Shown: positions 16,563 to 25,771, counted from the stretch's first letter. The stretch is DNA of 64,000 bases from an uncultured Oscillospiraceae bacterium (GCA_948471205.1 CAOKRT010000003.1:1-64000); one strand, 5' to 3'. Notes: generated from the letters alone by a model not told the origin. Numbers and translations: made by a program.

Positions 16563-16597
16563 AAAACAGCCTTTTCCATTGCGGAAAAGGCTGTTTT
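16563..16597. terminator. bidirectional terminator between the serine hydrolase gene and luxS
   Basis: 15-bp stem AAAACAGCCTTTTCC (16563-16577) with GGAAAAGGCTGTTTT (16583-16597). It serves the two convergent genes. Confidence 0.9.
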
Positions 16598-16615
16598 ATA
16601 ATATGTTGGTTTTGT

Positions 16616-17074
16616 TTATTCCGGATATTTCAAATCATCTTTTGTCCAGTTTTTGATAATTTCATAAAAGGTTTTTGCCTCTTCCTTCGCCTGGGGCAGA
16701 TTATGGTCAATATAATTGCCGCATTCTTTGGCAGATGCACCCGGGATTTTTCCCCAGAATTCCGCAATATACAAAAAAGCCTCCTTGATAAGATTAATTG
16801 TATAATTATCGGTTAAGGAACGTGTAAGAAAATAAAATCCGGTGCGGCAGCCCATCGGACCGAAATAAATAATATTATCCCCGAATTCTGTATTGCGCAC
16901 ATAAGTGGCAAAAAGATGTTCAATTGTATGCATGGCGGCATTGGTCATTACTGTTTCCCTGTTCGGTTCACGCATGCGTATATCATAGGTGGTAATATCA
17001 TCGTCAATTCTGCTGATGTAAATTCCCTTTGTAAGTTTGTTATGGTCAATCTGAAAGCTTGGTATGGTTTTCAT
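16616..17074 (-). CDS. luxS: S-ribosylhomocysteine lyase LuxS
   Basis: 152 residues. HTIEH supplies His49 and His53, and AKECGNY Cys118, the metal ligands; GPMGCRTGFY carries the catalytic Cys76. LuxS splits S-ribosylhomocysteine into homocysteine and DPD, the precursor of autoinducer-2, in the activated methyl cycle. The start overlaps the stop of the phospholipase C-like gene by four bases (ATGA). Being last in an unrelated operon, it may depend on the promoter at 18837. Confidence 0.97.
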   Translation of the reverse strand: MKTIPSFQIDHNKLTKGIYISRIDDDITTYDIRMREPNRETVMTNAAMHTIEHLFATYVRNTEFGDNIIYFGPMGCRTGFYFLTRSLTDNYTINLIKEAFLYIAEFWGKIPGASAKECGNYIDHNLPQAKEEAKTFYEIIKNWTKDDLKYPE

Positions 17075-17973
17075 TTTACTTCAACTCCTGTTAAAAATGA
17101 TAGATTGTTTGTTACTTTTACGCCGTCAGCACCGTTTTGCCATTTTAAAATCATTTCTTCGGCATCTTTTTTTGATTTTTCAAATAAATCAAAAAAGCTG
17201 CTGCTGTGAATTTTATTGTCAAACGGAGATGCCCATTGCCTGTTTTCTATATTAACATATTTTTGTGCTTTTTCCAAGTCATCTGTGCGAAAGTATGATG
17301 AAAGCAGAAAGTTATTTGTAAACGGTGCGGCAGCCTGTTCAAGTACGGATATTATTTTTTCTTTTTTACCGCTTTTGTCAAACAGCATATGCTGCATATG
17401 TTTCATATCCGTTACCGCCGTTTTTGAATCATAAGAAGAAATCCCTGTTAAAAAGGCGATTTCTTGTGCGGTTTCATTCAATTCCACGGCAGTCAGTTTT
17501 ATGGTTTTTGCAGTTTCAAATAATCTTGGTTTTTCTATGCCCAGCCGGTTGTTTATCATAATACTGTCTATGGAATGCTCAATTATATTATGAGCGGAAT
17601 TTGCATTAAACCTGCTGTTGCCTTCGGTGATTTTATTTTGCAGAAAATAAACAAAAGGGTGGCAGTTTCTGTCAAGCGAATAATGAAGTATAAAGCCCAG
17701 GGCATAGCTTTTGGCAATGTCGGCATTTTGTGTTTTGCAGCAGTATTCGTACAGCCTGTCCAGCAATATGGCCGGTTTGGAACGGTGCAGGGCAGAACCC
17801 AGCTTTCTCAGCGGTTTGCCTGACTGCCAAGGCAGCGCGCGGTGAAAAAAGAAAATATCCGGTCCCTGAGCACCGGTTAAAACGGCGTTGTCATTTAATT
17901 TGAAATCAGAGATTTCTTTTAATGTTTCCATCATTTCCATGGCAAAAATATAGTGTGATGCAAAAGCGGGCAT
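17071..17973 (-). CDS. zinc-dependent phospholipase C-like protein
   Basis: 300 residues. MPAFASHYIFAMEMM, GAQGPDIFFFHRALPWQ, ALGFILHYSLDRNCHPFVYF and HNIIEHSIDSIM are the conserved His/Asp positions of the zinc-dependent phospholipase C fold found in cytosolic clostridial proteins. There is no signal peptide, so this is unlikely to be a secreted toxin like C. perfringens alpha-toxin. The role is unknown, perhaps intracellular phospholipid or phosphoester turnover. One-base overlap (TAATG) with the preceding gene and 4-base overlap with luxS indicate one transcript. Confidence 0.85.
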   Translation of the reverse strand: MPAFASHYIFAMEMMETLKEISDFKLNDNAVLTGAQGPDIFFFHRALPWQSGKPLRKLGSALHRSKPAILLDRLYEYCCKTQNADIAKSYALGFILHYSLDRNCHPFVYFLQNKITEGNSRFNANSAHNIIEHSIDSIMINNRLGIEKPRLFETAKTIKLTAVELNETAQEIAFLTGISSYDSKTAVTDMKHMQHMLFDKSGKKEKIISVLEQAAAPFTNNFLLSSYFRTDDLEKAQKYVNIENRQWASPFDNKIHSSSFFDLFEKSKKDAEEMILKWQNGADGVKVTNNLSFLTGVEVK

Positions 17974-18827
17974 TACAAATTCTCCTGTATAAGTTGTTTG
18001 AAATCATGCGGAAAAGGGCTGGTTATATGAACAGGCTTTTCCGTAACAGGGTGTATAAAGTAAATATCCCTGCAGTGCAAAGCCTGGCGGTTTATATATT
18101 TATGGTCGCCGCCGTAAAGCGTGTCGCCAAGCAGCGGATAGCCTATATGTGAAAAATGTACCCGTATCTGATGTGTTCTGCCAGTTTCAAGATTTATTTT
18201 TAAAAGTGTACAGTTGTTTTTTATGCTGACGGGCTCATAATGGGTTACTGCATATTCTCCGTCTTCACCGATACAGCGTTTTATGATGCTTTCATTCATT
18301 CTTTTAATCGGCAGATTAATTGTGCCGCTTTCTGACAGAACGCCGCTTACAACGGCATAATAATCTTTTTTTATTTTGCCTGCAAGTTTGGCGGCGGACA
18401 GTTCATGCTTGGCAATTAAAACGGCACCGCTTGTATCTCGGTCCAGCCTGTAAACAGAACGGAAGGCAGTGTTTTCAATATGGTTGGCAACAGCATTGGA
18501 AAGTGCATCACCACGGTGATTGCGGCTTTCATGCACGGGCATAAAAGGTGGCTTGTCCGCAACAAGCAGGTCTTCATCTTCATATAGAATATGAACTTCT
18601 GCGGCAGAGGGTGCGGGCATGGTTCCCCTGTTTTCAATTTTTATCTGAAGTACATCTCCGGTGTAAAGCACATCTATTGCTCTGGCAAAACGGTTATTAA
18701 CCGTTATTCCGTTTTCGGTTTGTTTTAATTTTGTAAGCAAGGAGGATGAAACGCCGAAATTTTTTAAAAAGTCTTTAATCATGCAGCCGTTCTGGGCTTC
18801 AGATATTTCAAAATTTATCTTTCTCAT
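17973..18827 (-). CDS. RluA-family pseudouridine synthase
   Basis: 284 residues from ATG 18827 (MRKINFEISEAQNG); longer in-frame starts run through the promoter. An S4 RNA-binding domain (about 15-75) is followed by the catalytic domain with VYRLDRDTSGAVLIAK, carrying the catalytic Asp, and GRTHQIRVHFSHIGYPLLGD. It converts uridines in rRNA or tRNA to pseudouridine; RluA, RluC, RluD and YlyB types cannot be separated here. First gene of a three-gene unit with the phospholipase C-like gene and luxS. Confidence 0.92.
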   Translation of the reverse strand: MRKINFEISEAQNGCMIKDFLKNFGVSSSLLTKLKQTENGITVNNRFARAIDVLYTGDVLQIKIENRGTMPAPSAAEVHILYEDEDLLVADKPPFMPVHESRNHRGDALSNAVANHIENTAFRSVYRLDRDTSGAVLIAKHELSAAKLAGKIKKDYYAVVSGVLSESGTINLPIKRMNESIIKRCIGEDGEYAVTHYEPVSIKNNCTLLKINLETGRTHQIRVHFSHIGYPLLGDTLYGGDHKYINRQALHCRDIYFIHPVTEKPVHITSPFPHDFKQLIQENL

Positions 18828-18836
18828 ACAAAATTT

Positions 18837-18865
18837 AGTATACATTTTATTTTGTACCAATGCAA
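18837..18865 (-). promoter_or_regulatory. promoter of the rluA-like/luxS unit, nearly leaderless
   Basis: On the minus strand TTGCAT (18865-18860), 17 bases, TATACT (18842-18837). Only 9 bases separate the -10 from ATG 18827, so the transcript should start at or within 2 bases of the ATG. Confidence 0.65.
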
Positions 18866-18872
18866 TTAAATA

Positions 18873-18901
18873 TTGAAATAAAAATGAAAAAGTATTATAA
18901 T
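18873..18901 (+). promoter_or_regulatory. promoter of hydG
   Basis: TTGAAA (18873-18878), 17 bases, TATAAT (18896-18901); a leader of about 55 bases precedes ATG 18963, with GAGGAGATG near 18947. Confidence 0.7.
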
Positions 18902-18962
18902 ATTCATTTGAAAACACTTTTGAAAAACAGGTGCTTTTTGATATTGAGGAGATGTTTAATAT

Positions 18963-20384
18963 ATGGCAAACTATAATCCCAAATCATTAAAAGCAGAGGA
19001 ATTTATTAATCATCAGGAGATTTTGGATACCCTTGCTTATGCAGAAACGCATAAAAATGATTTAAAACTTATAGATGAAATTCTTGAAAAGGCAAAGGAA
19101 AGAAAAGGTCTTTCCCACAGAGAAGCAAGTGTACTTCTTGCCTGTGAGAACGAAGAAAAAACAAAAGAAATTTATGACCTTGCCGAGCAGATAAAGAAGG
19201 ATTTTTACGGAAACCGAATTGTTATGTTCGCACCGCTGTATCTTTCAAATTATTGTGTAAACGGCTGTCTTTACTGTCCGTATCACGCAAAAAACAAGCA
19301 TATTCCGCGTAAAAAACTCACGCAGGAAGAGGTTGCAAACGAAGTCATCGCACTTCAGGATATGGGGCACAAACGTCTTGCAATTGAAGCAGGCGAAGAT
19401 CCTGTTCATAACCCGATTGAATATATACTTGACTGCATTAAAACAATTTATTCCATAAAGCATAAAAACGGCGCAATCCGCCGTGTCAATGTAAATATAG
19501 CGGCAACAACCGTTGAAAATTACAGAAAGCTGAAGGATGCGGGAATCGGCACATATATTCTTTTTCAGGAAACATATCATAAAAAAAATTATGAAATTCT
19601 TCATCCTACCGGACCGAAGCATAATTATGATTACCATACGGAAGCTATGGACAGAGCCATGGAAGGCGGAATAGACGATGTTGGTATAGGCGTGCTGTTT
19701 GGGCTTGATAAATACCGTTATGAATTTGCAGGACTTTTAATGCATGCCGAGCATCTTGAAGCGGTTCACGGCGTAGGACCTCATACGATCAGTGTGCCGC
19801 GTGTTAAAAAGGCAGATGATATTGACCCGACTGAATTTGACAATTCGCTGAGCGATGAAATGTTCTGCAAAATTGCGGCCTGCATACGCATTGCTGTTCC
19901 GTATACGGGTATGATTGTTTCAACAAGGGAAACCCCTGAGGTTCGTGAACAGATTATCCGCCTTGGTGTAAGCCAGATAAGCGGTGGCTCAAGAACATCT
20001 GTAGGCGGTTACTGTGAACAGGAACGTCCGCACGATACAGAACAGTTTGATGTTTCGGACAACAGAACGCTTGATGAGGTTGTAAACTGGCTGATGAGAG
20101 CAGGATATATTCCGTCATTCTGTACTGCCTGCTACAGAGAGGGCAGAACGGGGGACAGATTTATGAGTCTTTGCAAATCCGGTCAGATACAGAACTGCTG
20201 TCATCCGAATGCTTTGATGACGCTGAAAGAATTTCTGATGGATTATGCTTCTGAGGATACAAGAAAAATCGGAGAAGCAATGATAGAAAAAGAAATTGAC
20301 AATATAGGCAAAGAAAAGGTTAAGGATATTGTGCGTGAACGTCTTGTGAAAATTGCAGACGGCGACAGAGATTTCAGATTTTAA
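18963..20384 (+). CDS. hydG: [FeFe]-hydrogenase maturase HydG, radical SAM tyrosine lyase
   Basis: 473 residues. CVNGCLYCPYH is the CxxxCxxC radical SAM cluster motif of this family, GEDPVHNPIEY follows, and the C-terminal CTACYREGRTGDRF with a Cys about 22 residues later is the second Fe-S site specific to HydG and not found in ThiH. HydG splits tyrosine into p-cresol, CO and cyanide to build the Fe(CO)2CN part of the hydrogenase H-cluster. The presence implies an [FeFe]-hydrogenase and fermentative H2 metabolism. hydE, hydF and the hydrogenase are not in this window. Monocistronic between promoter and terminator. Confidence 0.95.
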   Translation: MANYNPKSLKAEEFINHQEILDTLAYAETHKNDLKLIDEILEKAKERKGLSHREASVLLACENEEKTKEIYDLAEQIKKDFYGNRIVMFAPLYLSNYCVNGCLYCPYHAKNKHIPRKKLTQEEVANEVIALQDMGHKRLAIEAGEDPVHNPIEYILDCIKTIYSIKHKNGAIRRVNVNIAATTVENYRKLKDAGIGTYILFQETYHKKNYEILHPTGPKHNYDYHTEAMDRAMEGGIDDVGIGVLFGLDKYRYEFAGLLMHAEHLEAVHGVGPHTISVPRVKKADDIDPTEFDNSLSDEMFCKIAACIRIAVPYTGMIVSTRETPEVREQIIRLGVSQISGGSRTSVGGYCEQERPHDTEQFDVSDNRTLDEVVNWLMRAGYIPSFCTACYREGRTGDRFMSLCKSGQIQNCCHPNALMTLKEFLMDYASEDTRKIGEAMIEKEIDNIGKEKVKDIVRERLVKIADGDRDFRF

Positions 20385-20392
20385 AAATGAAA

Positions 20393-20422
20393 ACAGGAGG
20401 CAAAGCTGCCTCCTGTCTTTTT
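20393..20422. terminator. terminator between convergent hydG and degV
   Basis: ACAGGAGGCA (20393-20402) with TGCCTCCTGT (20407-20416), then CTTTTTT. Confidence 0.9.
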
Positions 20423-20428
20423 TATATC

Positions 20429-21289
20429 TTATTTTGAGAATGAAACCAGAACACCGCGGTTTGAAGCGTAAAGCGAATTCAGACCGCTTGCTTTTAATAT
20501 AATTATATTTTTATATCCGCATCTTTCTTTAATAAGCCCGGCAATTGTATTTGCCTTTTCTTCACAGCAAACGTGGCTTATTACTACCATCTTGTCACTT
20601 AAATCACTGCCTGCTGTTTCTTTTTGAACAAAACCGGCAAGTTTTGCAAGAATTCTTGTTTCGGATAAATCTTTTCCGGCAAGTGAAATGTTTCCGTAAT
20701 CTGTTCTGCGGCAAACAAGTTTTACGCGCAGTGCCTCTATAACCTTTGCTCCCAGATTGAACAGTCTGCCGTTGCCTTTCAGTGCATCAAAGCTTTCAAG
20801 ATGAAAATAAAGAAAGCATCTGTTAACACAGAAGTCCTCAACTTCTTTCACCAGTTCATCAAAGGCAGTGCCGTTATCGGCAAGTTCTTTGATTTTGTAG
20901 GCCATAATGGTTTCAAGACCGGAGGTTGCAAGCGAATTGAAAACATGAATTTTCTTTGTGCTTTCCGGGTGGTCGTCATTATAAAGGGCTACACCCTGTA
21001 CGGCGCTGTTATAACAGCCGCTTAATTTATCTGTAATTGTGATGATGTAAACCTCATCCTCATCACCTTCACAGGCTTTTGCAAACGCATCAGGGGAAGG
21101 GCAGGCTGATTTCGCAAGCTCGTTTGATGAAAGCATTCTTTTGATAAAATCATCCTGGTTGAAATTTTCGTCATCAGAAATTGTGTAATCTCCGATTTGA
21201 AGAGTAAGGGGGATAACGGAAAGGTTATTCCATTTTTTCATTTCTTCTGTAAGATCACAGCAAGAATCAACAACAATTTTATATGACAT
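20429..21289 (-). CDS. DegV-family fatty-acid-binding protein
   Basis: 286 residues. MSYKIVVDSCCDLTEEM, KSACPSPDAF, ITITDKLSGCYNSA and the C-terminal VVISHVCCEEKA match the DegV fold, which has one fatty acid buried between two domains. FakB proteins of this family present fatty acids to the kinase FakA. Two Cys stand where DegV has the usual DSxxD region, a small variation. The gene is single, with a perfect promoter upstream. Confidence 0.92.
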   Translation of the reverse strand: MSYKIVVDSCCDLTEEMKKWNNLSVIPLTLQIGDYTISDDENFNQDDFIKRMLSSNELAKSACPSPDAFAKACEGDEDEVYIITITDKLSGCYNSAVQGVALYNDDHPESTKKIHVFNSLATSGLETIMAYKIKELADNGTAFDELVKEVEDFCVNRCFLYFHLESFDALKGNGRLFNLGAKVIEALRVKLVCRRTDYGNISLAGKDLSETRILAKLAGFVQKETAGSDLSDKMVVISHVCCEEKANTIAGLIKERCGYKNIIILKASGLNSLYASNRGVLVSFSK

Positions 21290-21318
21290 AATTTTTTCCT
21301 TTTATAAGTTTTTTATTT

Positions 21319-21347
21319 ATTATAACTTTTGCGTGGCAATAAGTCAA
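21319..21347 (-). promoter_or_regulatory. promoter of degV
   Basis: On the minus strand TTGACT (21347-21342), 17 bases, TATAAT (21324-21319). Confidence 0.75.
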
Positions 21348-21395
21348 CAAATCGAAATAAAATGTTTACAATTGCATTAAGTTGTAACAAATTGT

Positions 21396-22769
21396 TCAGG
21401 AAATAATTGCTTTGGCGGCTTGGATTTGCTTTTCAACACTTTCTGTGCCGGGTCCGCCGATAACAAGCCGGTCGGCAACGCACTTTTCAAGATTTATTGC
21501 TGTGTAAATATCGTTGTCAAACAAATCGCAGATGTTTTTGTATTCTTCAAGTTCCAATGTTTCAAGGGTAAGATTTTTGTCTATGCAAAGTGCAACCAGT
21601 TCGCCGGTTGCTTTGTATGCGTCACGGAACGGCAGACCTTTGCCGACAAGATAATCTGCGCAGTCTGTTGCGTTTATAAAACCTTTTGCGGCTGCGTTTC
21701 TCATATTGTCTTTCAGTACGGTCATTGTGTCTATCATAGGTGTAAATGCATTCAGGCACATTTTTACTGTGTCAACAGCATCAAAAATTGCCTCTTTATC
21801 TTCCTGCATATCTTTATTGTATGCAAGCGCAATTCCCTTCATAACAGTTAAAAGTGCTGTTAAATCGCCGAATACTCTGCCGCTTTTTCCTCTTACAAGC
21901 TCTGCAATGTCAGGATTTTTCTTTTGCGGCATAATGGAAGAGCCTGTTGAAAATGCATCGTCAAGTTCAACAAATTTGAATTCCCAGCTGCACCACATAA
22001 TGATTTCTTCGGAAAATCTTGAAAGGTGAACCATAATCAGAGAAAGCGCAGCGGCAAGTTCAATGCAGAAATCACGGTCGGAAACACCGTCAAGCGAATT
22101 AAGCGTGATTCCGTCAAATCCAAGCAGTTCGGCGGTCATTTCTCTGTTAAGGGGATAGGTGGTGCCTGCAAGCGCACCTGAACCGAGCGGGCATATATTC
22201 ATTCTTTTTTTTGTATCGGCAAGTCTGCTTAAATCCCTGCACAGCATGGATGCATATGCCATAATATGATGTGCAAAGGTAATTGGCTGCGCACGCTGAA
22301 GATGTGTATAGCCGGGCATAATTGTGTTTTTGTTTTCTTCTGCCTTGGCGCAGATAACAGAAATCAGTTCTTTAACCTTATTTTCAATTTCTTCAATTTC
22401 TTTTCTTAATGTAAGGCGTATGTCAAGTGCCACCTGATCGTTTCTTGAACGGGCAGTGTGAAGCCGTTTACCGGTCTGACCAAGTCTTGCGGTAAGTTCG
22501 CCTTCAATAAAGGTGTGTATATCCTCAGCCTGCATATCTATTTTAAGGCTGCCGTTTTTTATATCGTTCAGAATGTTTTCAAGCTCCGTAGTAATTTTGT
22601 CACTTTCCGTTTTTTCGATAATTCCTGCCGCACCAAGCATTGCGGCATGGGCTATACTGCCTTTAATATCTTCCTCAAACATGCGGCAGTCAAAGCTGAT
22701 GGAAGAATTGAAATCGTTTGTTTCCTTTGCAAGCTCTTTTTTAAATCTGCCTTTCCATAACTGTGCCAT
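21396..22769 (-). CDS. argH: argininosuccinate lyase
   Basis: 457 residues. MAQLWKGRFKKE, HTARSRNDQVALD, PGYTHLQRAQP and GSSIMPQKKNPD are the signatures of the fumarase/aspartase superfamily member ArgH; the Ser of GSSIMPQKKNPD is the catalytic base. It splits argininosuccinate into arginine and fumarate, the last step of arginine synthesis. It follows argG by 65 bases containing a hairpin but no promoter, so argGH is an operon. Confidence 0.97.
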   Translation of the reverse strand: MAQLWKGRFKKELAKETNDFNSSISFDCRMFEEDIKGSIAHAAMLGAAGIIEKTESDKITTELENILNDIKNGSLKIDMQAEDIHTFIEGELTARLGQTGKRLHTARSRNDQVALDIRLTLRKEIEEIENKVKELISVICAKAEENKNTIMPGYTHLQRAQPITFAHHIMAYASMLCRDLSRLADTKKRMNICPLGSGALAGTTYPLNREMTAELLGFDGITLNSLDGVSDRDFCIELAAALSLIMVHLSRFSEEIIMWCSWEFKFVELDDAFSTGSSIMPQKKNPDIAELVRGKSGRVFGDLTALLTVMKGIALAYNKDMQEDKEAIFDAVDTVKMCLNAFTPMIDTMTVLKDNMRNAAAKGFINATDCADYLVGKGLPFRDAYKATGELVALCIDKNLTLETLELEEYKNICDLFDNDIYTAINLEKCVADRLVIGGPGTESVEKQIQAAKAIIS

Positions 22770-22804
22770 AAATTATATCTCCGTTTTCGTTTTGTTACTG
22801 CTTA

Positions 22805-22827
22805 AAGGGCGACCGTTGGCCGCCCTT
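22805..22827 (-). other. hairpin between argG and argH
   Basis: AAGGGCG (22805-22811) pairs with CGCCCTT (22821-22827). There is no T run after it on the minus strand, so it is more likely an mRNA stability or processing element than a terminator. Confidence 0.5.
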
Positions 22828-22834
22828 GGATTTA

Positions 22835-24067
22835 TCAGTCGTTATTGTTTCTCTGTGCATCAAGCAGTGCCTTAACCTTTATTGAAAGACCGAACAGGTT
22901 AATGAATCCTGCGGAATCTGCCTGGTTGTATGCGCCGCCGTCTTCTCCGAAAGAAGCGATGTTTTCATCATAAAGTGTATATGGTGAGGTAATGCCGGCA
23001 TTGATAATGTTTCCTTTGTAAAGCTTGAGCTTAACATCACCTGTAACCGTTTCCTGTGTTTTATCAACGAAAGCCGAAAGTGCTTCGCGAAGCGGTGTAA
23101 ACCATAAGCCGTTATAAACCAGTTCGCCGAATTTCTGTGCAACAAGCTTTTTGTAGTGAGATGTTTCACGGTCAAGCGTAATCATTTCAAGAAGTTCATG
23201 CGCTTTATAAAGAATTGCACCGCCGGGTGTTTCATATACACCGCGGCTCTTCATTCCTACAAGTCTGTTTTCAACAATATCAAGAAGACCGATACCGTTT
23301 TTGCCGCCTATTTCATTAAGAAGTTCAACAATCTGAAGCGCTTTCATTTCTTTGCCGTCAACAGCGGTTGGAACACCCTTTTCAAAATGAACGGTAACAT
23401 AAGTCGGTTCATCCGGAGCCTGCTCCGGAGCAACGCCCAGTTCAAGGAAGCCTTCCTTTGAATACATCGGTTCGTTTGCCGGGTCTTCCAGGTCAAGTCC
23501 CTCGTGTGAAAGATGCCAAACGTTTTTATCCTTGGAATAGTTTGTTTCTCTGTTTATTTTTAACGGAATATTGTGTGCTTCGGCGTATTCAATTTCTTCT
23601 TCACGTGATTTTATATCCCATTCTCTCCACGGAGCAATGATTTCCATTTCAGGTGCAAATGCTTTTAATGTAAGCTCAAATCTTACCTGGTCATTTCCCT
23701 TGCCGGTGCATCCGTGGCATATTGCGTCAGCACCTTCTTTTATTGCAATTTCGGCAAGTCCTTTTGCAATGCACGGGCGTGCATGCGAAGTGCCGAGAAG
23801 ATATGTTTCATAATCAGCACCTGCCTTTAAGCAAGGCCAGATATAATCTTCAACATATTCCTCTTTAAGGTCAAGCACATAAAGCTTTGATGCGCCTGTT
23901 GCGATTGCTTTTTCCTCAAGTCCGTCAAGTTCGGTGCCCTGACCTACATCGCCGCTTACCGCAATAACCTCGCAGTTGTTGTAATTTTCTTTAAGCCACG
24001 GAATAATGATAGATGTGTCAAGTCCGCCGCTGTAAGCAAGCACTACTTTTTTTATTTCCTTTGCCAT
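22835..24067 (-). CDS. argG: argininosuccinate synthase
   Basis: 410 residues. [21 protein letters not shown] is the PP-loop ATP-binding motif, and [13 protein letters not shown] a conserved ArgG block. It joins citrulline and aspartate using ATP. The gene has a strong promoter and tandem ARG boxes upstream, so ArgR control by arginine is likely. The other arg genes (argJBCDF) are outside the window. Confidence 0.97.
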   Translation of the reverse strand: MAKEIKKVVLAYSGGLDTSIIIPWLKENYNNCEVIAVSGDVGQGTELDGLEEKAIATGASKLYVLDLKEEYVEDYIWPCLKAGADYETYLLGTSHARPCIAKGLAEIAIKEGADAICHGCTGKGNDQVRFELTLKAFAPEMEIIAPWREWDIKSREEEIEYAEAHNIPLKINRETNYSKDKNVWHLSHEGLDLEDPANEPMYSKEGFLELGVAPEQAPDEPTYVTVHFEKGVPTAVDGKEMKALQIVELLNEIGGKNGIGLLDIVENRLVGMKSRGVYETPGGAILYKAHELLEMITLDRETSHYKKLVAQKFGELVYNGLWFTPLREALSAFVDKTQETVTGDVKLKLYKGNIINAGITSPYTLYDENIASFGEDGGAYNQADSAGFINLFGLSIKVKALLDAQRNNND

Positions 24068-24132
24068 AATATATTTCTCCTTTAATGTAAGCGCTGATAG
24101 GAATAAACGCTTTTGTTTTTTAACTGATACCT

Positions 24133-24161
24133 ATTATATATTTGATATTGAGCGCCGTCAA
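24133..24161 (-). promoter_or_regulatory. promoter of argGH
   Basis: On the minus strand TTGACG (24161-24156), 17 bases, TATAAT (24138-24133). A 66-base leader precedes argG. Confidence 0.8.
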
Positions 24162-24175
24162 GCAAATTTATTATA

Positions 24176-24213
24176 TTTGTATAAATATACAAATATTTGT
24201 TAAAATATGCATT
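24176..24213. promoter_or_regulatory. tandem ArgR boxes upstream of argGH
   Basis: TTTGTATAAATATACAAA (24176-24193) fits the ArgR/AhrC consensus TNTGNATWWWWATNCANA at every position. After 2 bases comes TTTGTTAAAATATGCATT (24196-24213), which fits with three mismatches. Two boxes 2-3 bases apart form the usual ArgR hexamer site. They sit about 15 bases upstream of the -35. Confidence 0.7.
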
Positions 24214-24251
24214 TAATCTGTATATTATTCAAATAAAATGCAAAAATATAC

Positions 24252-24282
24252 AAAAAACAGGCAGATGCACTCTGCCTGTTTT
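24252..24282 (-). terminator. terminator after the COG2509 flavoprotein gene
   Basis: 12-bp stem AAAACAGGCAGA (24254-24265) with TCTGCCTGTTTT (24271-24282), followed on the minus strand by T residues. Confidence 0.9.
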
Positions 24283-24292
24283 GCTTTTTGAT

Positions 24293-25684
24293 TTATGCAA
24301 GAATTCTTCCCATAAGTACGCCGTGTACGCTTGCCATCATAAGTCCCCTTGTCCAGCCGCTGGAATCGCCCAGACAATGAAGCCCTTTTATATTGGTATT
24401 GAAGTCCGTATCCATTTTTACACGGTTTGAATAAAACTTCAGCTCCGGACTGTATAAAAGTGTTTCCGGAGAAGCAAAACCGGGTACAACATGGTCCATT
24501 GCCTGAATGAAATTAATAATATTAATCATTGCTCTGTAAGGCATGGCAGCAGTAATGTCTCCCGCTACGGCATCAGGCAGTGTTGGCTTCAGGTTGGAGC
24601 GCGAAAGTTCTTTCTGCCAGGTGCGCTTTCCGTCCAGAATATCACCGAAGCGCTGAACAAGAATATGCCCTGCACCAAGCATATTTGTTAATTCGCCAAC
24701 CTTTTGCGCATAGGCAATCGGCTGGTTGAAAGGCTCTGTAAAATTGTGAGAACAAAGAATGGCAAGGTTGGTGTTGTCGCTTTTCAGTTCTTTATAAGAA
24801 TGACCGTTTACCACTGCTAAATCATTGTCATAATTTTCCTGCGCCACAAAGCCGCCGGGATTCTGGCAGAAGGTGCGTACTTTATTTTTGAAAGGCTTGG
24901 GATAACCGACAAGTTTTGATTCATAAAGAACCTTGTTAACCTTTTCTATAACCTCGTTTCTTACTTCAACACGAACACCAATGTCAACCGTGCCGGGCTG
25001 GTGTGCGATGCCGTGATCCGTGCAAAGCTGTTCAAGCCAGTCGGCACCGCGTCTTCCGGTAGCAACAACTGTATGGTCTGCATAAATTTCTTCGGCGCCG
25101 TTTCTGCCGGAAATTTTAATGCCAAGGCAGTTTTCGCCGTCCAAAATCAAATCGCTGCACTGGCTGTCAAACATAATTTCAACACCGTGTGCAATTAAAT
25201 ATTTTTCTATTGCAAAATACAGTTCCTGTGCCTTTTCCGTTCCAAGATGGCGGATAGGGCAGTCAACAAGTTTAAGACCGGCCTGAATAGCCCGTTTTCT
25301 GATTTCCTTAACCTCTTCTGTATTTCCAACACCTTCCACATGCGTGTCGGCGCCGAATTCAAGATAAATTTTATCTGTATAATCTATGGTCTGCTGGGCA
25401 ATATCTTCGCCGATAAGCTGCGGCAAATCCCCGCCAACCTCGTAAGAAAGCGACAGTTTTCCGTCAGAAAAGGCGCCGGCGCCCGAAAAACCGGTAGTTA
25501 TATGGCAGTAAGGCTTGCAGTTCATGCATCTGCCTGTTTTTGATTTCGGACATTTTCTGTTTTCAACAGATTTTCCTTTTTCAATAATTACAATACTTTT
25601 TTTCGAACCCTTTTTCAGCATCTCAAGCGCAGTAAAGATTCCGGCAGGACCTGCACCGATTATTGCAACATCATATTTTTTCAT
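24293..25684 (-). CDS. FAD-dependent dehydrogenase, COG2509 family
   Basis: 463 residues from ATG 25684, about 9 bases after GAGG. KYDVAIIGAGPAGIFTALEM is the FAD-binding motif; GRCMNCKPYCHITTGFSGAGAFSDGKLSLS is a Cys-containing block typical of this family (motif described, shown here in two parts: GRCMNCKPYC and GFSGAGAFSDGKLS). GLHCLGDSSGWTRGLMMAS closes the FAD site. COG2509 members are widespread flavoproteins without established function. Single gene with its own promoter and a structured leader. Confidence 0.85.
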   Translation of the reverse strand: MKKYDVAIIGAGPAGIFTALEMLKKGSKKSIVIIEKGKSVENRKCPKSKTGRCMNCKPYCHITTGFSGAGAFSDGKLSLSYEVGGDLPQLIGEDIAQQTIDYTDKIYLEFGADTHVEGVGNTEEVKEIRKRAIQAGLKLVDCPIRHLGTEKAQELYFAIEKYLIAHGVEIMFDSQCSDLILDGENCLGIKISGRNGAEEIYADHTVVATGRRGADWLEQLCTDHGIAHQPGTVDIGVRVEVRNEVIEKVNKVLYESKLVGYPKPFKNKVRTFCQNPGGFVAQENYDNDLAVVNGHSYKELKSDNTNLAILCSHNFTEPFNQPIAYAQKVGELTNMLGAGHILVQRFGDILDGKRTWQKELSRSNLKPTLPDAVAGDITAAMPYRAMINIINFIQAMDHVVPGFASPETLLYSPELKFYSNRVKMDTDFNTNIKGLHCLGDSSGWTRGLMMASVHGVLMGRILA

Positions 25685-25689
25685 CTTTT

Positions 25690-25762
25690 CCATCCTCAAA
25701 AAAATGAGCCGTCAGCAATCTCCGTTGGACTGAGGAGATCGTGGCAGCCGCAGAATTTATAT
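25690..25762 (-). promoter_or_regulatory. structured 5' leader of the COG2509 gene
   Basis: Between promoter and start the minus strand reads CTGCGGCTGCCAC, then GATCTCC and GGAGAT (plus-strand 25734-25739 and 25718-25723) closing a 10-base loop, extended by CA/TG and GCC/GGC pairs into a long imperfect hairpin, then GGCTCATTTTTTT. It is too structured for a plain leader; no known riboswitch matches from memory. Confidence 0.45.
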
Positions 25763-25771
25763 TTCATTTGA

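Noticed and set aside
16616..17973. Phospholipase C toxin with quorum sensing control because luxS is adjacent
   Set aside because: The phospholipase-like protein has no signal peptide and the overlap only shows co-transcription, so a secreted toxin is not supported.
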